NCBI GenBank assembly: GCA_032433765.1
Contig: JAVIAB010000160.1
Span: 17,417,049-17,481,048 of the forward strand
Source of the DNA: Megaustenia siamemsis
Taxonomy: Eukaryota; Mollusca; Gastropoda; Stylommatophora; Ariophantidae
Direction of reading: 5' to 3'
DNA length: 64,000 bases
Part shown: positions 22,960 through 33,804 of the stretch, piece by piece
How positions within the stretch are numbered: position 1 is the first letter of the stretch
Layout: every line of letters starts with the position of its first letter
Made by a program: the position numbers and the translations under genes
Notes under the pieces: model-generated
What the model saw: the letters and a program-made list of their open reading frames with translations, nothing else
Told to the model about the DNA's origin: nothing
The model's database searches: none

Positions 22960-23392
22960 GGTATGTTATGTAGAGACTGTCTTAACATATGGATGTGAAT
23001 CATGGACAATAGGACAACAGACAAGAAAATCAATGGAGGTTGTAGAAATGTGGTTTTACAGAAAAATATTGAGAATACTATGGTCAGCTAAGAAGAGTAA
23101 TGAACATGTTCTGAAATAGGCCAACAAAATAAACAGCTCATTTCCAATATTAGGAAGAAATATTCATAATTTTTTGGCCATGTAATGAGAAGGGAGCAGC
23201 ATATATTGTAACAACTGGGAAAATTGAGGAATGAAGAGATAGAGGGAAGCAAAGAGAAAAGATACCAGACAGCTTAAGAGAATGGCTTGTCAAAAGGTGA
23301 ACAACAGAAATGATAAACAAATGTCGAGATAGAAAGTTTTGGAGAAACATGATCCCCTACGCCAGCAGGCACAGCACCTGATGATGATGATA
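22960..23392 (+). mobile_element. LINE family C 3' fragment
   Basis: Plus-strand homology to LINE C: LTYGCESWTIGQQTRKS, then a degenerate GHVMRR block and a GKIEE-like block, ending with a short ATG-repeat tail at about 23382-23392. Several stops interrupt it. Confidence 0.7.
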
Positions 23393-23529
23393 TGTCTAAA
23401 GAGCGAGCTGCTGGGACCACTGACTGATATTTACATTCTTCACAATATGTGGAGTAAAGCAAACATCAACAAAACGGTGTTTGTGGTTGTCTTGACGATA
23501 ACTATGTTGTTGTGCTCCATAATTGGATA

Positions 23530-23715
23530 ATCAATTCAGAGGATGAGGTATGTTTAAAGCACTCGGAAAAAATGGCAAATAATCAACAACAGAAACAAAA
23601 ACAAAGAACAATATCTGGTCCGAAGCAGGATCGAACCCGTACTCAGTGGCACAGCGCCTTGCCAACGAAAGCCAACGCTAGGGAACACTGCCAACTCGGC
23701 TAACTAAAACATAAT
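23530..23715 (-). mobile_element. tRNA-like element with one foldback arm
   Basis: The left 70 bases match the left arm of the foldback element at 40780. On the minus strand it has an A box fitting TRGYNNARNNGG (TAGCCGAGTTGG, about 23690-23702) and a B box GGTTCGATCC (23628-23637), spaced as in class II (Leu/Ser-like) tRNAs. The opposite foldback arm is missing, so this is a half copy. Confidence 0.65.
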
Positions 23716-23727
23716 TGGATAATAAAT

Positions 23728-24220
23728 CAATAATTGGAGCCGGGTCAGAGAAGTGGTTGGAATAATGGCATGCTGTTGAGAAGTGGTCAGGTTCGATACC
23801 AATCGACGATTCTTTGGTTCATGCTTCCATGGATAGATACAGGATCTATTTTTGTGGGGGAAATAGAGTTCTGTCCACAGCCAAAAATAGAGATTGCCAG
23901 CTGGCAGGAAAATAAAATCGGAAAACACTCTAACTAGCATGATGTTGACGTTTTCAGCTTTTCGAGCAGGGGCGGTTGTGGGCAGAGAGAGGTCAGCTCT
24001 CTATTGTTGGCGTAGCTGAAGATGTCACGCTAGTTGGAATGATTTCCGACTTTATTTTCTGCTGGCGGGTCACATTTCTGTGGCTGGTTGTGGTAATGTC
24101 GTAATGACAACAATGATGCGTTTAAAAATGCACCGATGGTGGAACCATCTTGACGCTGGCACCAAATTATCTGTGCTCTACGTTCTGGGCACGATCAGGT
24201 TCTTTCATCTACGGCTATTT
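23728..24220. other. Mostly unassigned; possible degenerate SINE
   Basis: A B-box-like GGTTCGATACC lies at about 23790-23800 with SINE-like downstream text, but the A box is poor. The remainder to 24220 is unassigned. Confidence 0.3.
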
Positions 24221-24225
24221 TCAGA

Positions 24226-24590
24226 GGTCTCCCACGTGAACGGTTTGGCGTCCCACGCGAACGGTCTGGCCCCCGCGTGAACTGTCTGGCGTCCCACGTG
24301 AACGGTCTATCGTTCCCCCACGTGTACTGTCTGGCGTCCCATGTGAACGGTCTGGTGTCCCACGTGAGCGGTCTGGCGCCTCTCGTGAACTGTCTGGCGT
24401 CCCATGTGAACGGTCTGGCGCCCCGCGTGAACTGTCTGGCGTCCCACGTGAACGGTCTAGCGCCCCACGTGAATTGTCTGGCGTCCCTTGTGAACGGTCT
24501 GGAGTCCCACGTGAAGGGTCTGGCGCCCCACGTGAACGGTCTGGCGTCCCACGTGAACTGTCTGGCTTCCCACGTGAACAGTATGGCAGT
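24226..24590. repeat. 21-bp minisatellite with CACGTG boxes
   Basis: About 17 units of GGTCTGGCGTCCCACGTGAAC, several of which lack or gain a base or two. Ten units keep a perfect CACGTG palindrome. The array is GC-richer than its surroundings and is open on both strands because the unit is seven codons long, so the 130-residue frames here are not taken as genes. Confidence 0.93.
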
Positions 24591-24639
24591 TTTAACAGGC
24601 AATTTGAAATTCAAAACCGCATTTCCAGTGCAGTTGATG

Positions 24640-25400
24640 CGTAGTGTACAGTCCTGGCTTGTTACCTCACCCCGGATTTAAAATTTAAAAAAAATCACCG
24701 ACCTTCCCGAGGTCAACAAATAATCATCGATATAAATGGAAAACAACCAGTGTGTTGTATTTTACAACTTCTTGCTGTCTTCTAAGTGCTACACAATTGA
24801 CCAACTCCTTGTTCTCGAAACACGGCGTTAAGCTAATTTAAGAAAATTGAATCGACGTTAACAGATAGAGTAAACTGTATATCGGAAATTAAAAGCACCA
24901 CGAAAAAACTGCACAAGTTGAAGGTTTATTATCGTCTACTTACGAAGCGGAAGTGACATCACACACGACCTGGCCTACTTCTTGAAGATCGATTCGTGCA
25001 GCAACACCAGGGCATGTACCATGAACACTCTCTGATCCGGCGCAAGCTCCCCGCTACTGTAGCAACTTACAGCCCGCTGTCGACGACAGTCCGTTCGTGG
25101 AGTGCATCACCCACATCCCACGCTGCAGCAGTAGAGAAACCTTACTCCCACAAATTCCACCTCATAACCTCTGTCTGACAGCGGCCTGTTGTGTGTCGTT
25201 TAGAAAACAGATTCGATTAAAATCTTCTTCTTCTTCCACATTTCCTCACGTTCTGTTTCCGATGTAGGCAGCATTAGAAAACAGTTATCGCTTTTCTATA
25301 GGCCTCAACCAATGTAGAGTTGTCTTGCAACCAACTGTGTGTTGCAAAGGAGAGATGAAAAATAAATAGATATAAAATTGTATAGTTAAAGCTTTACGTA
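24640..25400. other. Unassigned, locally GC-richer sequence
   Basis: From about 24950 to 25200 the base composition is visibly richer in G and C, with a 60-codon plus-strand frame from 24996. I see no known motif, splice context or matching repeat elsewhere in the window. A short block near 25260-25330 resembles 26265-26370. Confidence 0.35.
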
Positions 25401-25460
25401 ATTAATTAACGACACAAATTTTAACGACGTTTCGCCTCAATAGGCCTTCAGCAGGAACAA
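25395..25460 (-). other. Hammerhead-like element, decayed copy
   Basis: Read on the minus strand it has GTTCCTGCTGAAGGCCTA, a GGC stem partner, and GAAACGTCGTT, followed by CGTAAAGCTTTAACTATA. The CTGANGA core has lost three bases relative to 2523. The same layout occurs at 30305, 35945 and 40235. Confidence 0.5.
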
Positions 25461-26029
25461 TAAACAACATACACAGGTATGTGAGGATATAAAATTAGCC
25501 CTACATAGCTATATAGCAATGAGGTATATAAAACAAAATAATCTCGTACTGTTATAGAGCTGTAATGTTATTTATTCTTTATAATATATGTGTACTCTCT
25601 TGACAGCACATCACATTTATTTTAGTTGATCACAACAGGTAATTCAAGACAGACTCTTTCTCTGGATACATAATGATAATCAAGTTTATTGATATATCTA
25701 GGCACAATGATCGACTAGTGGTGGATACACTTATCTTAAATTAATGTTCATGAATTCGGGACTTCTCTAAGGCAATCGCCGATGACGAAAACACAGGTGG
25801 AAGGGTTCTCAAAAAACTATGTAAAGGGGGGGGGGGGGATTTATACAGGTTACATGTGTGTACGCGACACCGGGGCCCGAAAGGGGAGTAAAGAATAGTG
25901 GCGCTGTACCCTACCAGGCATGTTCTTAGAGGCGAGAAAGGAGGGTTGGGCATGGGACTGGCTATCCCATACTGTGAAAAATTAAGCCGAAAAAACTTCA
26001 CAAACATGGACAAGTAAGTATTACACAAC
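25461..26029. other. No gene recognised
   Basis: Unassigned sequence including a G homopolymer near 25827-25839. Confidence 0.4.
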
Positions 26030-26235
26030 AGACCCTTTTTAGAATCCCCAGGGGAAAAGACAAAGAGGAAGACCAAGGAATTCTTGGAGAAGACAGATAG
26101 AAGCAGAGATGAAGATGATGGGGAAGACACGGACTGATCTTAAAAGAATGGTAAAAAATAGAACGACTTGGAAAGTGTTTGTTGAAGACTCCACTGGGAG
26201 CTATAAAGGTAGAAGAAGAAGAAGAAGACATATGT
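26030..26235 (+). mobile_element. LINE 3' fragment with GAA tail
   Basis: The plus-strand frame reads KRQRGRPRNSWRRQIEAEM, then KNRTTWKVFVEDSTG, then a (GAAGAA)n tail. This is the typical C-terminal layout of an RTE-like LINE. A related minus-strand fragment is at 57690-58090. Confidence 0.65.
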
Positions 26236-26531
26236 GTAGCAAACAGTAATATCTTCAATTAAATTCTTCTTCTGCTACACTTCTCCCTACATCACATCGG
26301 ATGTAGACTGAGATAGAAAACTGTATCTGTACCTTCTGGAAACCTCAACAAATGTAGAGTTACTTCCTTATAGCTGTTTTAATGTATTCTCGTGTAAACG
26401 AGAACAGATTAACGTTAAAGTGTTTTGAGAAGCTAAACTAATATCGAAGGGGGACAACACGAAACGATTTGGCCACTTGCTTCATCAAATCTTTACACCT
26501 CTAGCTTTACTCTCGGTCCCGCACGATATTT

Positions 26532-26800
26532 ATATCTATCTATTGTCCTTTCGAGCCGAAGACGGCACATAGGGCAGAACTGCAATCTCAAAAACAGAAA
26601 CCTTGCGTGCCAAAATAGCACATATTGCAGAGATCACTGCTTCTAAAATCTATGGTTCTGTTTCCATAACAATGCTTTTTACAATAACAGCCATTGATCA
26701 ACCTCCTTAGTCGCCTCTTACGACATGCCTGGAAGGTCATAGTGTCACTATTCTTTACTTCCCACATAATGAAGCCTCTGTAACACACGGGAGGATATTT
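26532..26800 (-). mobile_element. Non-autonomous repeat J, second copy
   Basis: This shares about 190 bases with 3036-3235 and extends further with a block reading CATGTCGTAAGAGGCGAC on the minus strand. It ends at a TAGA-type tail (TCTA at 26534-26541). No coding capacity was recognised. Confidence 0.6.
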
Positions 26801-27049
26801 ATATAATTGTTTCTATATCTATATTTTCGCATCTTTCGAACTTTCTATCCCTCTTCACATCTTATTTGCGTCCTGTATGGTATAGACACACAAGACATGC
26901 ACGTGTGATGTACAAACTATTTACACTTCTTGTCTCTATAAGTAGTCCAAGACTTGTTCTGTGTTGATTTTGTTATCTTATATCTCATTTATGTACATCA
27001 CATATCTAATATCATAATCTCATATACATCTAGATGACACAGACATACG

Positions 27050-28053
27050 ACTACTATGTAATTTATTCCTGGAGCCAACTGCAATAATAAAATATAATAA
27101 AGACAAAACTACATCCATTGAATTTAAAGAGAGGAGTAAGACAAGGGTGTAACCTATCACCAAGCTTGTTCAATTTATACACTGAGCAAATATTTAGAAA
27201 CATCACAGAGATGCCAGGCCTACAAATTAATCAATATCCTAAGGTATGCTGATGATACTGTATTACTAGCAGCAAATCCTAAAGATCTACAACAATTACT
27301 TAATGAAATAAACATTACAAGCAAAAAAATATATTAGACATTAGACACAGATTAGATTATTAAGATCAAAAAAGATTATAAAAATATGATCATAAACAAA
27401 GAAAATACTCAAAATCTACAAGTGGATATCAAAGTTGAAGAAATAGACCTGGAGACAATTCAGAGCTATTACTACCTTGAACATACTATAACCAGTGATG
27501 GGAAATGGAAAACTGAAAAAAAGACCAAAATAATAGGAATGAAAAAAAACAATGTTAATGCTATCAAAAAATATACTAATATCAAAACAAATAACACCAG
27601 GGCTAAAATTATGAATAGCAAAATATTATATCTTCTCAAAATTCCTGTATGGTGCAGAAACATAGACATTAGACAAAAAAACAGAACAGAAAATCGAAGC
27701 CTTTTAAATGTAGATTTAAAGAAGGATAGGTATTGGATAGAAAGAAATGAAAACAAACGATGAAGTCTTAAAACAACTAAAAATAAAAAGAGAACTACTA
27801 AACAGAATTCAAACAAGACAAATGAGATTTTTGGGGCCTGTTAAAAGACATACCAGCCTACTAAAAGTAATATTGGAAGGGAAAATACAAGGTAAAGGAG
27901 GTAGAGACATACCAAAACTACCATGGCCGAGTAACATCAAGAGATGGACAAGTCAGCCTATGACAACCTGCACTATCACAGGAATAGACAGAGCGAAATT
28001 GAGCTCCATGGTAGCCAATCTGCGATGTTGAATTGGCACTCAGTGGTAATGAT
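27050..28053 (+). mobile_element. LINE family A, strongly mutated
   Basis: Plus-strand pieces match family A in order: GVRQGCNLSPSLFNLYTEQI, a YADDT block broken by frameshift near 27245, a diverged TITSDGK block, and KIQGKGGRDIPKLPW. The end is near NLRC with a short ATG-like tail. It is the most diverged family A copy in the window. Confidence 0.8.
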
Positions 28054-28130
28054 GATCTCATTTGTCTGATTATTAACTTTCCTTTAAAACTAGTATACAT
28101 TGACCGTATGTGGCGCTGGTCGTACAAGGT

Positions 28131-28888
28131 CACCATCATTATCGTGTGCCTTCTCCGCAACGAAGGTTGGTTACCATGGATCGCCATTCTACTCTGCTTC
28201 TTGCTTTGATGGTGCAGGCTGTCGTAGATTGACTTGACCATCTTTTGATGTTACTCGTCCATGTTAGTCTTGGTCTGCCTCTGCCTCTTTTACCTTGTAT
28301 TTTTCCTTCCAATATTACTTTTAGTAGGCTGTTGTGTCTTTTAACATGCCCCAAAAATCTCATTTGTCTTGTCTTAATTGTATTTAGTAGTTCTCTTTTT
28401 ATTTTCTGTTGTTTTAAAACTTTATCGTTTGTTATCTTTTCTTTCCATCCAATTCTACCTATAGGCCTACTTCTATAAATCCACATTTCAAAGGCTTCAA
28501 TTTTCTGTTCTGTTTTCTTGTCTAATGCCCATGTTTCTGCACCATACAGGAATATTGAGAAGATGTAACATTTTGCCATTCTTAGTTTCAGCCCTGTTGA
28601 TATTTGTTTTGTTGTATAATACATAATATTTTTCATGGCATTAAAATTACTTTTTGCCATACCTATTCTTTGGTTATATTTCAGTTTTGCATTTTCCATC
28701 ATTGGTTATTGCATGTCCCAGGTAGTTGTAACTCTGGACTGTCTCCAGATGTATTCCCTCAACTGTGATATTTAATTGTAGGTCTTGAGAATTTTCTTTG
28801 TTTATGATCATAGTTTTAGTCTTTTTGATATTCATTTCTAGTCCATATTTTTTGCTTGTTATGTTTATCCCATTAAGCAATTGTTGTA
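28131..28888 (-). mobile_element. LINE family A, 5'-truncated, 13-bp TSD
   Basis: A 187-codon minus-strand frame (28702-28139) carries FLYGAETWALDKKTEQKIEA, FLGHVKRHNSLLK and GKRGRGRPRLTW, ending NLRCGEGTR. The adjoining minus-strand frame (28898-28674) has MNIKKTKTMIINKENSQ. GGTCGTACAAGGT is duplicated at 28118-28130 and 28889-28901. Together with the plus-strand copy just upstream it forms an inverted pair. Confidence 0.88.
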
Positions 28889-28901
28889 GGTCGTACAAGG
28901 T

Positions 28902-29570
28902 ACAGATGTTTATTTCTGGATGATTTGCTGTTTGTTTATGTTACTCGTATATGAGGAGGGGTTAGCTGTCCAATTATCTAATTTACCTTACTGAATCGGA
29001 TGTGAGTTTCTTTCATCTGATTACAAGATTCCCAGAATGTTGTTGTTAGATATATGAAACTCCACATTTTACGTTTACTATCTTTCCAGCGCCGTCTGAC
29101 GTCACACTGTGTATATATCGCCATAAATCCCTACTCTGGGAGAGCTCAATCTCAGTAATGCAGTCGGTACCTGCTATCTTTGTCTCTCTTGTTAGTACTC
29201 TAAAAAGACTCAAAATGAAAGTCTTCAAATGGGATCCAACAAGAAAAAGAAGACAACTTACATAGACACTGAGAGTAACATTGACAAGAGAGACAATGAT
29301 AGCAAGCATCGACTCCCATACTGAGATTGAGAAGCTCTCCCAGACTAGAGATTTATGGTGGATTGTTATTCTGAATCCACAAGGAACTGGGAAAGTTGGC
29401 TGGCCCTAGCAGACCTGGAGAAGAACCGTCGAGACAGATGTAAAGGCTATAGGATGTAGGTAGGTTAAGTTCATTTGACGACGACAGCACAAAACATGTC
29501 CGTTGTCAGTGTGCAGTTGTAGCCCTTGTTCTTCGAGGTGCTGCAAGGTAAAGGTCAAGTTCTTCCTCTG
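28902..29570. other. No gene recognised
   Basis: Unassigned. Two related blocks (about 29100-29160 and 29320-29360) contain inverted versions of CTGGGAGAGCT, hinting at a decayed inverted repeat. Confidence 0.35.
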
Positions 29571-29574
29571 CAGA

Positions 29575-30230
29575 TATCAGCTACTGCTATACATTTAGAC
29601 CAGCTTGAGTCACGAACAAAACGGTGTATTTGAGGTCTTCACCGGTTCCCCATAACTTGTCACGCAGGTTAAAGGTCAAGTACGAGACTTGAACCGGCGT
29701 CTTAGCACGCGAGTTTACACCCATATGTGCTCAACCGCCTATCCAGAAATGTTCGGATATTTCTGTATAGTGTCGCCTCAAGCATCGAAACTCAGATGCG
29801 AAGCGACATTCCTCACCTTCCCAGAGTAATACCCTGGTACCCATTTCTGCCAACGGCTGGGTCGACCGTGGGAGTATTTTTTTAAATGTATTCTTTCCAA
29901 CCACGAGTACAACTCACACTGCTCCCTGCGGGAATCGAACACGGGTTGTCCGAGCGTCAGTAGCCCAGTCGGGTGTATCTGTGGGCCGTATTTGTTTTCT
30001 TAGGGTGGTTAGAGAGCTGCAATCCTGGTGCATTTACCCTGGAGTTTAGCTGGAAGCTCTTGTCTCATGTTGCAAAGACGCTAGCAATATTGAAAGATCA
30101 CTGAGTCCTATCTTGTGTACATATGCTCTGAGGTTATAGTGACCTGTTCTAAATATCTTGGTTTGCTCTTGTCTGCTGAGTTTGTTCAATAAGCTATCTT
30201 GTTATGAATCATATTTTTCCGTGTAACTCT
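29575..30230 (-). pseudogene. RNase H LINE C-terminal remnant with nested tRNA-like elements
   Basis: Blocks at 29575-29665 and 30030-30230 match the remnant at 1580-1960. Between them lie a second copy of the 125-bp SINE (about 29665-29790), including the CTATCCAGAAAT hairpin, and a tRNA-like minus-strand segment near 29925-29975 with a B-box-like TGTTCGATTCCC. The order suggests nested insertion. Confidence 0.55.
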
Positions 30231-30289
30231 CTCCTTTCCTTGTTCCTAGTTTGTTATGTAGGATTAGTTTTATTTATTCATATATATGT

Positions 30290-30395
30290 GTGTGTGTGTT
30301 GTTTGTTTGTTCCTGCTGAAGGCCTATAGAGCCGAAACGTCGTTCGAATCTGTGTCGTCTACTAATCACGTAAAGCTTCTAACATACCATTTTTT
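30290..30395 (+). other. Hammerhead-like element, decayed copy
   Basis: After a (TG)n run comes GTTCCTGCTGAAGGCCTA, a GCC stem partner and GAAACGTCGTTC, then CACGTAAAGCTTCTAACATA. The catalytic core lacks three bases relative to 2523. Confidence 0.5.
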
Positions 30396-30461
30396 CTTTT
30401 TTTTTTCAATTTTTCCTAGTTTGTTCCAGGTTTGTCTTTATTTCTTTGTTGCTCTGGAGTT

Positions 30462-30866
30462 ATTTGATCTGTTAAGTCATGTCAAGTTATTTGGATTGTT
30501 AAATCATAAAAGGTTATTTGAACTGTAAAGTCATGTCAAGTTATTTGAATTGTTAAGTCATGACAAGTTATTTGGACCGTTAAGTCATGTCAAGTTATCT
30601 GGACTGTCAAGTCAACACAAGTTATTTGGACCGTTAAGTCATGTCAATTTATTTGAACCTTTAAGTCATGTCAAGTTATTTGGAATGTTAAGTCATGTCA
30701 AGTTATTTGGACTGTTAAGTCATGTCAAGTTATTTGGACTGTTAAGTCATGTCTAGATATTAGAACTGTTAAGTCATGTCAAGTTATTTGGACTGTTAGT
30801 CATGTCAAGTTATTTGGAATTTTTAGTCATGTCAAGTTATTTGGACTGTTAAGTTATGACAAGTTA
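30462..30866. repeat. 27-bp minisatellite, about 15 units
   Basis: The core is AAGTCATGTCAAGTTATTTGG plus a variable six bases. It is open on the plus strand only because 27 is a multiple of three. Confidence 0.93.
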
Positions 30867-31880
30867 TTTTTTTATCATCGCAGGGCCGACATTTACCCAC
30901 TCTCATTTCCTGATTATCCACGCCACTGTTTCATGCATTAATACATCTCGTATTCCCGTACTAGTTTTGAATTCATTACATTGTACACGAAGAAATTTCC
31001 TTAGATAATTATATTTTCAAAATGCCATTTGTTTTAAACTTTGGTAATTCAACATGTATTTGTAACGTCTTTTTATTTCTATATTATTATTATTATTATA
31101 TTGCGATAACTGTTTGTGTGTTTTTCAGTATAGCTGCTAGCATCAAAAGTTTCAATTTCCTCATTTTTTATTCTTTAAACTGCAGAAATTTCCAAGCCGG
31201 TTCTTGCATAAATGATCGTGCTGCAAGTTGGAGATTACAGTCGAACTGGGAATCGGCTGTATTTCTGTTTGGGATTGGGGCGAGATACACAGCTGCTTGT
31301 GTCAACTTCGAAGTGGCAATTTAGTTCTGATCGTAGCAGCATTGCAGAACGTATAGTTTATTATGGTCTGGGCGTATTTCACGCTCTTCATTTTTATAAT
31401 ACTATTTTATAGTAAATGTGTTTAATTATTTTGTAACAACACTCTGAAACGTAAATGTGTAGCTTAATTATGTTTGTTTCAATTATTTGTTTTTTATTAG
31501 AAGTCGTGCTTATAGCACTAAACGTTTCATAGATTGTAAAATTATGTACGAAATTGTAAAATATTAAATGTTAACAATGTGTAGAATTTTTTAATGTTAA
31601 CCACAAATGTTATTTTTCATTTCAGACATAACTTTCATAAATAAGTTGGACATTCCATGAACTATGCGCATGGCATATTTATTTAAATAAGTAAATGAGT
31701 AATACAACTATAATATCAATGATAAACGAATGTGTAAAAGCATCATATGACGAGACCTATAAATGAAGGATACAATACTTAAAGCTTGTCATTAAATATT
31801 AAGAACAAGTCATCAAATAACGTATCGATCCACTAAGATGGAACCATCAATCTAGCTCTATTAGTACGCAATTTAACAGC
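30867..31880. other. No gene recognised
   Basis: AT-rich sequence with short open frames and a (TTA)n run near 31083-31099. No motif or repeat is shared with the rest of the window. Confidence 0.4.
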
Positions 31881-31881
31881 T

Positions 31882-32146
31882 ACTATGTGGTCTCCTACAT
31901 AATAACCAAGAAATCTGTGGTCTCCTACATAACCAAAAAATATGTGGTCTCCTACATAATAAACCAAGAAATATGTGGTCTCCTACATAATAACCAAGAA
32001 ATCTGTGGTCTCCTACATAATAACCAAGAAATCGGTGGTCTCCTACATAATAACCAAGAAATCTGTGGTCTCCTACATAATAACCAAGAAATCTGTGGTC
32101 TCCTACATAATAATCAAGAAACCTGTGGCCTCCTACATAATAGTAA
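31882..32146. repeat. 30-bp minisatellite, about 9 units
   Basis: The unit begins TGTGGTCTCCTACATAATAA and continues CCAAGAAATC. Both strands are open through the array as a by-product of the unit length. Confidence 0.95.
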
Positions 32147-32390
32147 ACGAATGTGCAATCATGGGTTTGCTTTATACAATGCATTGGTCCATACTCGTGG
32201 TAGAACTAATTGTAATTTTAAACTTGGACTCTCCAGAAGACACTTGGCAACCCCTTCTGAGGTCGCGGTCCATGAGTTGAGAATTGTATTTGTTTGAATA
32301 TTGGAGATTTGTGGGGCCTACAGAAAAGCGAGCACTAGACTCTTTAAAATTACTTCCGTTATTGTTTTAATCAGTATTAAATTATTTTAC

Positions 32391-32393
<3 letters not shown>

Positions 32394-32458
<65 letters not shown>

Positions 32459-32459
32459 C
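32394..32459. repeat. (AT)n microsatellite, LINE target
   Basis: A pure AT dinucleotide run. Its right end, ATATATATGAC (32449-32459), is duplicated at 33093-33103, so the LINE that follows inserted at the edge of this array. Confidence 0.95.
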
Positions 32460-33092
32460 AAATTAAATATCAAAGTTGAAGGAATACATCTAGAGACAGT
32501 TCAGAACTACAACTACCTTGGACATACTATAACCAGTGATGGAAAATGTACAACTAAAATAAATAAAAGAATAGGTATGGCAAAAAGTAATTTCAATGCC
32601 ATGAAAAATATACTAACATCAAAACAAATAACACCAGGGCTAAAACTAAGAATAGCAAAATGTTACATCTTCTCAATATTCCTGTATGGTGCAGAAACAT
32701 GTACATTAGATCAGAAAACAACAAAAAATTGAGGCCTTTGAAATGTGGATTTACAGAAGAATATGTAGAATTGGATGGAAAGAAAAGAAAACAAACGAGG
32801 AAGTTTTAGGACGACTAAGGTTGAAAAAAGAACTACTAAACACAATTAGAGCAAGACAAATGACATTTTGTGGTCATGTTAAAAGACACAACAGTCTAAT
32901 AAAAGTAATATTAGAGGGGAAAATACAAGGTAAAAGAGGCAGAGGCAGACCAAGACTAACATGGACGAGTAACATCAAAAGATGGACAAGTCAGCCTATG
33001 ACAATCTGCACCATCAAAGCAAGAGACAGAGTGGAATGGCGCTCCATGGTAGCCAACCTTCGATGCGGAGAAGGCACCCAATGATGATGATG
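32460..33092 (+). mobile_element. LINE family A, 5'-truncated, inserted at an (AT)n run
   Basis: Two plus-strand frames encode the family A C-terminus: LETVQNYNYLGHTITSDGKC and FLYGAETCTLDQ, then FCGHVKRHNSLIK and GKRGRGRPRLTW, ending NLRCGEGTQ and a (TGATGA)n tail. One frameshift lies near 32725. It has an 11-bp TSD. Confidence 0.88.
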
Positions 33093-33103
33093 ATATATAT
33101 GAC

Positions 33104-33800
33104 TTAGTTTATCTAGGTACCAGTTGTAGATAGTTATCTCGTTTATGTATTTTTTTCTTCATACCAAATTTCATTAAGGTACATTATCTTTAACTGAGAT
33201 TTGTATTGGTGTATGATGTGTGTAAGGCGTTATTACTCATATATATGACTTCCGGTTGATGCGGTGGCCAAGATGGCCGCTTAGTCGAATCAAGTTCAGG
33301 ACTAGTGGCATTTTTAGTGCAATGTGGTTTCAAATGATTCTTTGTGGTTTGGATTTTTGTTTGTGGAGACAGCAGTAGTCCAGTCGCATTCACCTGACCA
33401 CAAAATCAATATAGTTTTGGTGCCTGCGCGCTGAGATAGTGTTAGTCCAGCAGGTGACTGGCCGTTGGTGGTGTAGTGGAACAGTAGCAGGTCCTGGCTC
33501 TGCTCTAGAACGCGATATGTAATCTATGTTCAACTGCAAATTTGCTACCAGCTGGACTGTGATTGAATCGAGTGTTTTACCGAAATAGAAGTCTGACTTT
33601 ATTTACTTGGACAGCGATTCTTGGGCACGCCTACTGATCATAAAGTCTGAAGTTTAATAGAAAGAAATGGACAATCGGGATGAACACTTTGTTGCTGGCT
33701 CGAACGGGGGTTGAGAAGATATGGGAATGTACCACATGCAGTGAAGCCATTTCGTTCTAAAGTCTAAAGTCTATATTTTACTATTCTTTCTCTAATAAAG
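33104..33800. other. No gene recognised
   Basis: Unassigned sequence. Nothing is recognised on either strand. Confidence 0.4.
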
Positions 33801-33804
33801 ATTA

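Noticed and set aside
24195..24681. Overlapping 130-codon frames on both strands
   Set aside because: The 21-bp unit keeps both strands open; there is no splice or promoter context for a gene.
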